Assembly (NCBI GenBank): GCA_001949185.1
Contig: BDGG01000006.1
Coordinates: 1,547,657-1,611,656, forward strand
DNA length: 64,000 bases
Direction: 5' to 3'
From: Ramazzottius varieornatus
Taxonomy: Eukaryota; Tardigrada; Eutardigrada; Parachela; Ramazzottiidae
Position 1 is the first letter of the stretch; every line of letters starts with the position of its first letter. A program made the translations under genes and the position numbers. The notes below the pieces were generated by a model, which ran no database searches, was not told the origin of the DNA, and saw only the letters and a program-made list of their open reading frames with translations. Shown here piece by piece: positions 43,979 to 54,929 of the stretch.

Positions 43979-45062
43979 CAACCATCTGCATCAAGCCATC
44001 TGCCGACTTCCCATATACTCCGACCAAACACTCCCATGTTTACCGACTCGCCGAGCATTCGCTAGCCTCCAATTAGTATTTTCAATATTCAGAATATTAA
44101 TAAAAATGAATGAAAAGCCAAGAAAATACGAAATAAAGTGAAACGCAAGCAACTGCACCGCTTCTAATGAAGTGCACGTAAGTATACGATGTTTTGATCA
44201 GTGAAAACAAAGCCTCCTTTGATCAGTGACTCGACTGCAGTGACCAGTGAGTAGGTCACACTGAGGCGAGTAGCCGCTGGTCTCTCTGTTTACTTTTCAT
44301 GGCAGGCAGGGACGGCATGACAAAATGCCTCACAGACAGTCGACCGATCATCATTTATCAGTTTTCATATTTTGTGAGTGGACTCAATCATCAGGTTCTT
44401 ATTTTGTAGAGGTAGAGGGATGTCTATTCTACAGGAATATGATATTGCCGAAATCTGAATATTTTGTCGGAATATTCACGCTTGGGGTGGCCTTAAGAAC
44501 CGAGTAGTCCCATACGGGCTGAACAATGGCTCCATGCATTCCAAATTGTGGCTCCAGGAAGTGGTCACTGGTCAGTGCCTCAGAGGCATTTCATCCCAAT
44601 AGTTCGGAGAGAGCTATGACTGTTAGCTACCGCGTAAAAACATTGGTGCCATGATCGGCGTATGACATGGTCTGAAAGTCCTCTCGTTAGGGTTTGATCC
44701 GAATTTTCAATCCTCAAAGCTACTCTTGTAATAGTTGCGTCCAAGTGTTAGAGATTTAGAGTGCTATCTGTCATTAGGTTTATGTCCTCAAATAGTCTCG
44801 CGTTAACGTACAGTATATGCAGGGTCTGCGTGGAACGCTAACGTCAGACCGATCATGTTAAAACACTGAAGGCTAGTCATAGTCTGAGACAGACCTAGTC
44901 CTGTATCAGGAAAAACGGCGTCACACGAATCCATCGCTGTTTTTACTTGTAAAATTCAGGATTGGGCGGAATGGAAACCCGAAGCACACTTTCTTGTGAA
45001 AGTAATCAAACAACTTGAATACCGCACGAACTGCGAAAAACTTATGATAAACTTTTTGTACA
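43979..45062. other. No gene seen
   Basis: The region downstream of APEX2 has only short open frames. No repeats with clear ends were identified. Confidence 0.35.
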
Positions 45063-47141
45063 TCACTTCACGAGAGCCGATCTTGCTTCAGCAGGTTTCG
45101 CCGCGTTGCCGACCCATTTGAAGAATCCGCACCGGGCATTCACATCGTTCTTCTCGCCTTCCGGTCTAGCGCACATGTAAAACTGCCGCTTCCGGTTCGG
45201 GCCCTGCTTGTTCACCGTCTTGAGGATACATGGCTCTTTGTGCCCCGAACACAACGGCATCGGATCGGGTCCCCGTAGGAGGCTCTTCCACTGAGTCGCC
45301 GCTCTCTCAGCCTTTTCGGTTCTATCCTTCTCTTCCTGCGCCAAAAACTCCACCACAGTAGTTTCTGACGCATTCAAACTAACGCTACTGTCCAAAGACG
45401 ACAACGCTCCACTTTCCACGATTTCGGTATCGTCAGGTACTGCCAGCTTTCCTTGTTGTTCATATTTCTGGACAATCGGAACTTGCTTCTTCACAAAAAA
45501 GTCTGCTAAGGTTTTTTGCCCAGCTGATATTTTAGCGGAACTCAACTTTGAAACTGGTAACGACTTCTTAGAATTATTCTTAACTTTAGAAAACATTTTG
45601 CCGACGCTTTGATTCGTCAAAGAAATCGTGTCTTCGAGCCGAAGCTTTTTGTTTGGTGGATCAACCAGAGACGCTGTTTCTCCGCGATCGACCTCCGAAA
45701 CTTCGTCGGATGTTGACTGCTGCGAAGTAGGGTCGTTACCAAGTTTCTGGAAGAACGAAGGGATCTTCTGTTGTTTCCCACTGAATTCTGGCATGTATTT
45801 CGCGCAATGTGACGGTAATCTCTCCGCTGGCACCACTTCTACGTCGAAGTCTGCTCGGACAGGACAGTGGTCCGAGCCGTTGATTTCCGGTAGAATATCA
45901 CAGTCACGGAAGTAATCTTTGACGAATAGAACATCAGCTAGAATGTAGTCGATCCGTGTGCCGTAGTTGAGCGAACGAGCGCCGGTCATGACTGACCAAC
46001 ACGTGTAGGCCTTTCGTCGAGTAGGGTGTTGGTAGCGGAACGTGTCGATCATGCGGTGGCCGGGTTCTGCGGACTGGTAGTCAGCCGTGAGGTTCGTGGA
46101 GGGTGAGTCCCTGGTGGCTTCGAAGAGAAACGAGTTCAGCCAAAGCCGAGGTGGAGCGATGGCCCAGTCAACTTTGGAGCAATCGCAGGTATCGATGGGA
46201 CGATGCGAAATGTTCATGTCACCGACGACCATCACATGCCTGGCGAAGGAAACGTTGATGGTTAGAGCGGTCCAGGTAACAACGCATATCGTCACGACAT
46301 AACGAGATCCGAACTGATGACGTAAAGAAAATATTCACGGACACCGTAAAACTCAAGACGCCACAACAGCCTTTTTCCAGCCACAAAGACAGATGCCGTT
46401 CCGTCGTTGATTGTTTGAATCGGAAAATTCGCTCTGAATAATTCGACACAAGTACAAGATGACGTCATCAGATATTTCGAAAACAGTACAAATTCCACGC
46501 GGCACAAAGCATAACCGTGACGTAATGCGCCCTGTTAAACGGAAAACACAAATCATCCCAAGGCAACATCTATTTCCGTTTCGAGCTTACTTTCCATGTG
46601 CCAGAAGAGCTTCCACTCGGGCCTGGAGCATCTGACAGAACCAGATTTTGTAATCTTTCCGGTCTTCTCGATCAGGAGCAACTCTAGGACAGTAGACGTT
46701 GAAGATGCACACGGACTTCCGTTGAATCCGCTCTCCGTCCTTTTCGTCGAACGCATGCTCCGTGATGATCACGCGTCCTTCTTCGTCCAGCCGTTGCTGT
46801 TCCGCGGGTAGCTCTTCCCCCACTGCTCCATAACATCCCACTTTGTCATTCCACGCTGAGGGTACGAGTGAAGCATAGTAGCCAGAGATGCCTTCTTCCG
46901 CTGCAACAGGTCGAACAGCATCACGACAGTAGGTGGCCACGCCAGAGTAGCCACCTCGCTTTCTGGAGCAGGAGAAGTAGGCCGAGTATCCGTCTACTTC
47001 AGCGATGGTCTGGTCTAACATGCTACGCGCTACTTTGGTCTCTTGGAGGCAGATAACGTCGGCATCGAAGCTGTCCAGAAGGGATTTGAGTGGTCCACGC
47101 GCAGTACGGATTCCGTTGATGTTCCATGTCACGATCTTCAT
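45063..47141 (-). CDS. APEX2: AP endonuclease 2
   Basis: Two exons, 47141-46591 and 46239-45063, joined in phase 2 (AA|G CAT), give 575 aa. The N-terminal EEP nuclease shows all the family marks: WNINGIRTA, LQETKVARSM, FNVYCPR, VVGDMNISHRPID, GARSLNYGTRIDYILAD and NGSDHCPVRADF. Those motifs hold the metal-binding Glu and Asp, the catalytic Tyr and Asn, and the SDH dyad. After the catalytic domain come two PCNA-box-like motifs, QQKIPSFFQK (weaker) and QKTLADFFVKK (strong). The C-terminus is a GRF zinc finger: PLCSGHKEPC, RQFYMCARPEGE and CGFFKW. The enzyme cleaves at abasic sites and removes blocked 3' ends in base-excision repair, guided by PCNA. The GRF finger binds single-stranded DNA. The start is the ATG before KIVTWNING, as expected for APE2. 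No damage was seen. Confidence 0.95.
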
Positions 47142-47775
47142 AGCGTCAAAACTCTGGAGTACTACAGAAGAGCGATTCTTCCTTAAGGCTTGCTCTCCTC
47201 AAGCATCCGTCAGACCTGCAGGACAAGGAGCAATCGTCCACGAATATGCGAAAGTTTCTAAAATCAGGAATAACTATCGGCATTAGGATTCAGGAAACGA
47301 GATGACATACTGTAACTGACATTGTTATGTTTTATGACGTTAGGCAACACGTGGGTACAGGTAATGCTCCGATTGATTGACAGATTGAATGACATGTCAG
47401 TTTACGTAATGTGACATTACATTCAAACAGCTGTTCCACTGGCCCTACTCAGAATTCAGATTTATTTAAATCCACAGATTTAGCTCAGCTAAATTCGCGT
47501 GCAGATTGGCCCATAGCCTAAATGTAGCCCGCCCATCGAGCTAAATCTAATGCACCGAAACAGGTCGATTTAGCTAAATCCAGCGGCGTAAATCCAGTTG
47601 TGACGTCACATGGCTTACTGTTTTCCACCGAAAACAGCTGTTTTGCACTCGTCACCCGGTACTTCAGAGACGTGTTCTGGCGCGAAGACGGAAACATTTT
47701 CAACGTTAGTTTCATGATACTTTTATTTTGATTCACTTTATGTTAGGTCGCTGAAGTTCGTTTTTTCTTTCGGAA

Positions 47776-49139
47776 ATGTCTTCTTGCGACGCTCCTTCGA
47801 TACTCTACAGAGGACAGCTGCTTCCTAAACCAGCAGTTCAGCAAGTTCTTGTACAAAGTAGGATGGCAGAAAAGTGTACGGTTCAAGCCACGAAGAGGGA
47901 AGGATGGACTAAGCAAGCAGAAGAAAGCCTCCTCCAGTGGTTAGAAACACCTGGAAACTACGACAAGTTTCGGTCTGCTCCGCAAGACAAAGGAGATGGA
48001 AGGAAGAGAACTAGCTCCAACACCAGGATGGACATCACGCGGAAGATCGTGGAGCATCTTGCAAAGTCGGGTGCTGTAAAGACGGAAAAACAAGTAACCA
48101 CTAAAGTCCATAACCTTGTTGGGAAATGGAAAGAGGCTCATCTAGCCAAGACTGGGACTGGTTTCGGTGTCAATGGCGAAGGAACCAAAAACGGAAAAGC
48201 GCTACGGGGTAAGACGAACTTTCAATTTACGGAACTGTAAAAAAACATTTCATCTTGCTTTCAAATGAACGATTTGCTCACTTTCGAGTTTTCGCTGGTG
48301 GTTAGACAGTTCTGATTGGTTGATTATTTCAAAGCGCTATAAGGTAAGATGAGGCTGTCAAAATACGAAAGTGTGTAAATACGGTTTGTTTAAGCTTTTA
48401 CCGAACGATTTGCTCACTTTCGTGTTTTCGGTGATGGCTCAGCAGCTTTGATTGGCTGATTATTGCAGAGACCATACTCGACATTTGCAAGTACTGGGAC
48501 CGTCTTGATCCTGTTTTCCGCGATCGTGCTGGGATGTCTGCACCTTTTACAGGTGATAACGAAGATGGCGTGGCGACCAACGTTTTCACACTAGCCGTAA
48601 CAGATAACACGGAAAAGACTATGGAATTTCCCGAAGGGACAGCCGAAGTTTCAGCAGAAGTACCGAAAGACAGACCGACTTCTCGCTACTCTGAATTAGA
48701 GGACCATCGGTCGGTTGCTGATAAGATGCTTGACGGTGATTATGTTCCATCAGACGACGAAGAAACTCTCACTGGATCACCTGGCTCAGCTTCAAAGAAA
48801 CGTCCAAAAAAATTCAAGTCTTTGTGTGACGGCATGGATAAAAAGCCAAAAGAGAAAACAATGGATCTGGTAGGGATACTCGTGGCTAGCGGGAAAGAAA
48901 GGAATGAGCGTGCAGCGGCTAGGAACGAGGTCATGGAACGACGATTCACCCGAGAGTTGGACTTGAAAGAAAAAGAACTGAGACTGAACGAACAGCGACA
49001 GAAAGATGATCACGAGACGAAGATGGAAGAGCTCAGAATTCGACACCAAGAGATTGATCTACGCAAAGCCGAAATGGAATTCAAACGGACGGAGATGCTT
49101 CTAGAGTTGGAGAGATTGAAGCAGCAGCGTTTACAGTAG
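47776..49139 (+). CDS. Harbinger SANT/Myb-like accessory protein
   Basis: Exons 47776-48208 and 48469-49139 join in phase 1 to give 367 aa. The N-terminal half is a trihelix/SANT-like DNA-binding region: REGWTKQAEESLLQWLETPG, RMDITRKIVEHLAKSG, KTEKQVTTKVHNLVGKWKEA, and across the join ILDICKYWDRLDPVFRDRAG. A Ser/Asp/Glu-rich linker follows (DGDYVPSDDEETL). The C-terminus is a long charged helix, RFTRELDLKEKELRLNEQRQ to LLELERLKQQRLQ, likely a coiled coil. In known Harbinger elements this partner helps bring the transposase to the nucleus and to DNA ends. That role is inferred from the element structure. The frame is intact. An internal ATG at MAEKCTVQ could also serve as the start. Confidence 0.75.
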
Positions 49140-49397
49140 TGGTTTCCACCATGAACACCAAGACACGAAAGTTAGGAAATTAGACTTCTTACTTTTTGCT
49201 AAACCAAAAAATCCAACTTTCTAATTCTAATCGCTATTGAGACTTGAAATCGAAGTGAACTGGACTGAATCGAATACGTTTTTCTGGAATAAACGAACTG
49301 TTGATATTTTCTTTCTTCCAGAGCATCGATCGTTGGAGAAACGTTCTCTGAATCATGAAATGATACGAAAAATTAGCTTTCATGATTCCACTTAAAT

Positions 49398-50830
49398 TTA
49401 CTGCCATCTTAAGACATATTGCTTGATTCTTTCTCGTTTGGTTGAACCTCGTTCAGTCGCTACCGCTTGTTGATTCGGGTTTGGAATCGGGCCGTCATCA
49501 CCATCATCTTCCACTGTCCACTCTTCATCATATTCGTCGTCCAGAAGCATATTGTGCAGCATGCAACACGTTCTGATCCAGTACACAGCGAATTCGTGAT
49601 CTTTCTTATTCTTGATTCTTAGTCGCAAGGCTTTTAAACTTTGGAAACGGCCTTTGAGCATTCCAATAGTCTGTTCCACGATAACCCTAGCCTGACTATG
49701 AGCTGTGTTGAAAGCCGTGTTCTCGTGACTGTTGGCCAGGGGTTTCTTGAACGTCGGGACTATAATATCCGATACGGGATAGGCGCTGTCAGCAAGCAGA
49801 TATTCATGACCAGAAAAATATTTGAATGGATTCAGAGCTAGCTTCGAATACATGAACACTCTGTGATCATGAGAACAGCCTGGGAAACCAGCCAAAACAT
49901 GACGGATGCGTTTCAGATCATCGCAGACGATCATGGCATTAATGGCATAGCTACCTTTCCGCGTGTAGTAATCTTCCCCACACATGGATGGAGCTTCCTG
50001 TAAACCAATTAGTGACCCGTCAACATATCCGNNNNNNNNNNNNNNNNNNNNNNNNNNNNNNNNNNNNNNNNNNNNNNNNNNNNNNNNNNNNNNNNNNNNN
50101 NNNNNNNNNNNNNNNNNNNNNNNNNNNNNNNNNNNNNNNNNNNNNNNNNNNNNNNNNNNNNNNNNNNNNNNNNNNNNNNNNNNNNNNNNNNNNNNNAGTG
50201 ACCCGTCACATATCCGAGGCAGTGGGGAAACCCTTGGTTTTTTTCGATACGAGCTTTGATGGTAGCTCGCTCGCTCGTGTTAGGCCAAGTAACGACAGTC
50301 TTTTCCAGCGAGAGTAACGCGTACATCACTCTTTCGGTGTAAAGGCTCACAGTGCCCTCTCCAATTCCCAAACGCGATCCAGCAGTCCATAAAGACGAAG
50401 CGGAACCGTCGAATCCAAACCGCGACAATGCTACCATAAGCTGATCAGGCACAGGAGCCTGTTCGTGATGACTCTTGTTCCTGAAGACAATGTGAGAGCC
50501 TATTTTGTCCACAACAGCGAAAAATGCTTGCCTGGTCATTCGGGCGTTTCTCTTGAAGGTCAGCTCATCTGACTGGAATATCAGGTAGGCTAACTCTTTC
50601 GTTTTTGGTGAGTTCACTCGCGCGGAAAGGTAACGGCTTTGAGTGGCGAAATATCGAACGACAGCTATCTTGATTTCTTCATCATCTTCCGAACTGCTGC
50701 CATCAGTTTCGCACAACATCTCATCCTCTTCGTCGCTACTAGAATCCAGAACATCATGAAGCACAAGATCTGTCAGAATTTTGACGTCGACTGACCGAAC
50801 AAGTTCTTTACGGTTAACTAGACGAGGCAT
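49398..50830 (-). CDS. PIF/Harbinger DDE transposase, interrupted only by the N-gap
   Basis: On the minus strand from ATG 50830, the N-terminal half has an acidic region (SSSDEEDEMLC), a four-helix and HTH-like part (RMTRQAFFAVVDKIG; SRLGIGEGTVSLYTERV) and FPHCLGYV just before the gap. Past the gap, GYVDGSLIGLQEAPSMCGED carries the first Asp. RHVLAGFPGCSHDHRV, LADSAYPVSDIIVP (second Asp) and ARVIVEQTIGMLKGRFQSLK (Glu) complete the DDE set. The sequence on each side of the gap is the same GGATATG-GACGGGTCACT, so the two halves join in frame without missing residues, and the shorter flank has one base fewer. The C-terminus ends RIKQYVLRWQ. Compared with the dead copy at 35.5 kb, all three catalytic residues are present. 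Confidence 0.8.
50032..50196. other. Assembly gap (165 N) with duplicated flanks
   Basis: AGTGACCCGTCAACATATCCG precedes the gap and AGTGACCCGTCACATATCCG follows it, one base shorter. The overlap suggests that no sequence is missing and that the gap is spurious. Confidence 0.85.
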
Positions 50831-51083
50831 GGTCGAACTGCTAGTAAGTGAGCGAGAAACAGAAAACTAAACTTTGTCACAGCTGGAAATTCGAGATGCA
50901 TTCTCGGTGACGTCACCTTGGAATCTACGTCATTGAATCGCTACCGTGATTTAGCCGTTATTTCGGCACTCAGAATTCAGGTCGTAAATTGGCTGTCTGA
51001 TTGGTGGATTTCGCTAAATCAAGATCCAACTAAATAAGCCTGATTTAGATAAATCTGAATTCTGAGTAGGGCCACTGAGCGAT

Positions 51084-52551
51084 GGCCGGATGATTTACCC
51101 AGTGAATCACCGAAAACACAGGATGGCTTTCCAACATCAAATACAGCCTGCCTCAGGACCGGCAATCAACCCAATCAAGCTTTCTGATATGTTTGTCATT
51201 GCTGGTTTCGTACAACACGGTGACCGAACAGTAAGCAGTCAAGTACAATAGAAAAACACATGAATACTAGAAATGTAAATTAAACAAAAAGCCCGTAGAC
51301 AGTATTGTTCCGATTATTGTAATTCGTAATTGAAAATGGTCAAATTTGACGGTTTTGGAATTTCGATATAACAACTCAAATTACAAATTCTGGGTTGGTC
51401 ATTTCGATCTTAATCGGAATTGAATCGGAATTCCCAAGAACGAGAATATATCTCAATGTACAATTGAAATCCAAGATTTTGGTGATTCGAAAAATAACGG
51501 TCGCCAAAGAAGCACGCGAAATGCACGTGGATATATCACTTTCTTGCCTTGTGAAGCACCATCAGCGCTTGATTGAGTGACTAACGATGCGCTAGTGCAC
51601 GTGCGCAGCAAAATTATGATGCGTACAAAGTGAAAAGCAAAGCTGCAATTCGTCCTTGTATGACGGATACGCGACCAGCACCTGGGGGGCCTTCCTAGGG
51701 TTCTGTTTCTCCGGTGGGGTTAAGTTTACGCCTATGCGACGCACCGTGGCTCTTTCATGGAGCGCAACAGTCCGTAGTGACGACAGCCATCCGTACTGAA
51801 TACCTTGGGAACGACGTATTTTCCGCGAGATACCAGAGGATCAATCCAAACGCTTACCCATCCGACGCGTGGTACCGAGCAGAAACCACAATTTTATGAA
51901 AACTCAAATTACGAAACACCACCTTAATAATCTGAATAATTTCAATTGTTGTGGAAACTTGAGTTTGAATTAATCTTAACTGATAATCCAGCCAGGACGA
52001 GGTACCTGCAACTCAAACTACTGCTGCGCCACGGGTTCCGATTAATCGTAATTGCAATGGAAACTAAAAAAGTCATGTCGGAACAACAATGCCCGTAGAA
52101 CCAATACCATACAAAAGAACCAAGTAATGCCCAACTACGGCTGATGTCAGCTGCTCCAGGCTTCACGAAATGATGCGTTAACAGTCCAGTCGGCTCGACC
52201 ACAATACTGCCAGACGGAAGAGTTGTCCAAACGCCAATGAGACACTTGATCGGCTTTTCGCTCTGGCATATCGGGGTTACTCGTCAGTTCGATAGCATAG
52301 TCAACGTGATGTTTCGCAATGTTTCGAGGAGCTGACGTCTTCTGATAAAGTTGCGCCTGCGGAAATCCCTGCGCCGATCTGAGAACTGGAGCATTTAAAA
52401 ACCGCTGGAATTGGGTTCGAACACCGCATCTCCGGTTTCGGACGAAAGAATGTGCGGATCGATGAGTAATTTCCTCTTTCGACCGGTTCACAGCAGGCCG
52501 TACGGGAGAAACGGGTAATTTTTGATATTAGGCTGGGTAAATCATCCGGCC
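51084..52551. mobile_element. Terminal-inverted-repeat element without recognised transposase
   Basis: The left end GGCCGGATGATTTACCCAG and right end CTGGGTAAATCATCCGGCC are perfect 19-base inverted repeats, 1468 bases apart. The interior has only short frames; the longest, on the minus strand at 52147-52491, has no known domain. No clear target duplication. The element starts 8 bases after the Harbinger target duplication, so the two insertions abut. Confidence 0.7.
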
Positions 52552-52754
52552 GTCAGCTGGTTCCACTCTCGAGATTTTCTGTTGAAAGTTTCGACTTTCG
52601 AGTCTGCTCTTCCTTGAGTTCCTTCTTACTAGAATAACTGGATTTCTTATGTTTATGCGGAGTCAGGTCTCATCCTCGCTCTCACGGAGCTACAGGATAC
52701 TTAGGCTGTATATAGCCGACTTTTCTCCGTGAACTTTTGCTTCCACAGAACAGC

Positions 52755-54929
52755 ATGGCAGCCGCCACACCACCGCGCTTCGCCGTCCAGCGCAGTCCAG
52801 TCATCCTGGAGATGGGTTCCAAATTCATCAAGTGAGTATTCACCCCTTCACTCTGTATTAATAGTCTGCTTGCAGGGTTGCACGTTCTTCATTTCTCTTT
52901 GATCTGTGCAGAGTGGGTTTCGCTGGCGATCCTTCACCTCTAGCCATCATCCCAAGCGTAGGCAAGCTGCCTGGAGGAAAGGTAGGCATAAATCAGCCTC
53001 TCAGTTCATGTCGGCAGAACGTCACATGGCATACTGAAAATTGCACTTAGCCGTAGTAACGTCATGCGTCGCTTTGCAGCTGGGCAAAAGTTTTGTTTAT
53101 TCCAGCTTGTAAGTTTGATGAACGAATCCATCACACCCGCTGAGCGTCTCGAGATGTTTACCATGTTTCTTTCCGACGTATATTTCAAGTAAGTTATTTT
53201 TGTTTGCTTTGTAGGAAATCATTTTGTGAACTTTGTTTTTGTAGAGTGTTACAGACGAATGCGAAGGATCGGAAGATTTTCGTCCTGCTGAACCTCTTCG
53301 ACACGCACAGTCTGCAGAAAACCCTCATGTCGGTCCTGATCACCGCACTCGAAGTTCCTGCCGTCTGTTTCGTCTCTCCCCACATGACAATCTTTCCGTC
53401 CATTGGACCTCTCCACACCGGTCTCATCGTGGACATCGGCAGTGTCACTCGCCTCATACCCGTCTCCCACAACTCTTCGATCGTCGGTGCGTGGGATCTC
53501 CTGCCCGGTATGGGCTTCGCTGGACTTGTCAAGTACAGTACATCAAACTCACGATTTCATTCTTTACCTCTCTCGTACACGATAATATCCAAAGGAACAG
53601 TTTTCTGATATTCTTTAGACACTTCAAGGATATCCTACCGAACGGAAGTCAAGTTACCAGTGCCAAACTGCAAGCTGGTGATGACCACTCGGACAACTTT
53701 GAAGATTCACTCAACTCAAGCCTTCGATCCGGTGCGAAAGCTTCGGGTGGTTGTTCGTTGGATGCTTCTGTGGCGTCTTATCAAACTCGACCTGCCATAA
53801 CGAGTCTCGTGTCCTTTCAGAAGCAACTCCAGAAAGCAGCCGAAGTGAGGACCTGATCCAGGAACTCAACGTCTCAGATGTCTGCCTGGAACTGATCAGT
53901 AAGTCCTTCCGCAGCTCGACCAGGCCAGTTCGTTGTGATTTATTGATGTTTTCCGGTTCATAGATCGCTGGCTAGCCTGTACAACATTTAGTAGGAGTAA
54001 GCGACTATTAGCTGGGGAGAAATACGGACCGGTAACATCTACTTATACTTATTCTAGAGTTGTTCGCTAGTTGGATAGCTGAGACTTACGGATAAAATTT
54101 AATATACATCAGTGAAAATTTTCAGGATTTTCCACCCTTCCCTGACATTCCTCTGCGTTTCAACACGGTTGATGGCACGAAGAGCTACGAACTGTGCCTC
54201 ACTGGCCGCCAGTTGTAAGTCTACTCTCCTCTGTGTGGGTTTCCTCAACGAACTTTGACTTTTGGAAAACACGTTGTAATGATGTTCCAGGGAAGAGACT
54301 ATGGAGGTGTTCTTCCAGCCGAACATTGACGGCGAGACACTACCCTCCGCCATCCTGAAAGTCATCCTGAAGTGTCCCATCGATCTCCGGAGAGCCATGA
54401 TGGAGAACATCATAGTCGTCGGCGGAATGGCAGCTGTCAAGAACTTCATTCCCCGGATCAACAGCGAGCTCTACGCCATGGTCAAAGAAGCCGAGTTCGC
54501 TGAAAAGTTCCAGAACCCCACGTTCAGATTTGTGTCGACGGGAAAGGTACCACCCAACATTGTGGCTTGGAGAGGCTGTAAGTGGAGGGAACAGAAGTTC
54601 TTCGTTGACCGAGGTCGAAACTATTTGGGCCATGGGAAAATAAGCTCGACAAGATCGTTTTGAAGTGGCGCACGCTTCCTTCCAGTAACAAAAGAAACTT
54701 GCGTCACTTGGGAAAGTAGTCTTGTCGAGTTGGTTCGTTTGCCGAGCTCCAATTTCCTATTATCAATTTTGGTCATTTTGTAGGTAGCATTTTGGTACAC
54801 GCTGATTATTTTCCGGACAACGCTTCGTTCTCACGAGACGATTACCTGCTGCGAGCCAGTCCGCACAACGTGTCGAATCTGCTGAAGGAGTGGTGCTACG
54901 TGGGAAAAGATAGACGGATCTCGCGCTAG
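52755..54929 (+). CDS. ACTR10: Actin-related protein 10 / Arp11, dynactin pointed-end subunit
   Basis: Ten exons with every phase agreeing: 52755-52831, 52912-52981, 53106-53188, 53245-53532, 53619-53677, 53821-53898, 53964-54031, 54126-54214, 54291-54577, 54784-54929. The product is 414 aa, close to the vertebrate length of about 417. It shows the actin-fold marks in Arp11 form: VILEMGSKFIKVGFAGDPSP (phosphate-1 loop, with Glu in place of the usual Asp), PSVGKLPGGK, RKIFVLLNLFDTHSLQKTL, ALEVPAVCFVSPHMTIF, LIVDIGSVTRLIPV (phosphate-2), AWDLLPGMGFAGL, CPIDLRRAMMENIIVVGGMA (adenosine loop) and NIVAWRGCSILVHADYF. Arp11 caps the pointed end of the dynactin mini-filament that links dynein to cargo. 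Introns are 56-206 bases, and the last one carries a hairpin MITE. The start is the first in-frame ATG. Confidence 0.93.
54644..54734. repeat. GTGCGCCACTT hairpin MITE in the last ACTR10 intron
   Basis: The best full copy of the family: outer arms CTCGACAAGATCGTTTTGAA and GTCTTGTCGAG, inner arms AAGTGGCGCACGCTTCC and AACTTGCGTCACTTGG, about 90 bases in all. Confidence 0.7.

Larger units (their letters stand above)
47441..51073. mobile_element. Complete PIF/Harbinger transposon
   Basis: The left end GGCCCTACTCAGAATTCAGA and right end TCTGAATTCTGAGTAGGGCC are inverted repeats, extending inward with a few mismatches for about 30 bases. ACT directly flanks both ends (47438-47440 and 51074-51076), a 3-base target duplication as usual for this superfamily. 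It contains two convergent genes: a SANT-like protein (plus) and the DDE transposase (minus). The length is 3633 bases including 165 N. Confidence 0.9.

Noticed and set aside
49984-50317. Plus-strand frames across the 50032-50196 gap
   Set aside because: Mirror frames of the transposase on the minus strand, kept open by N.
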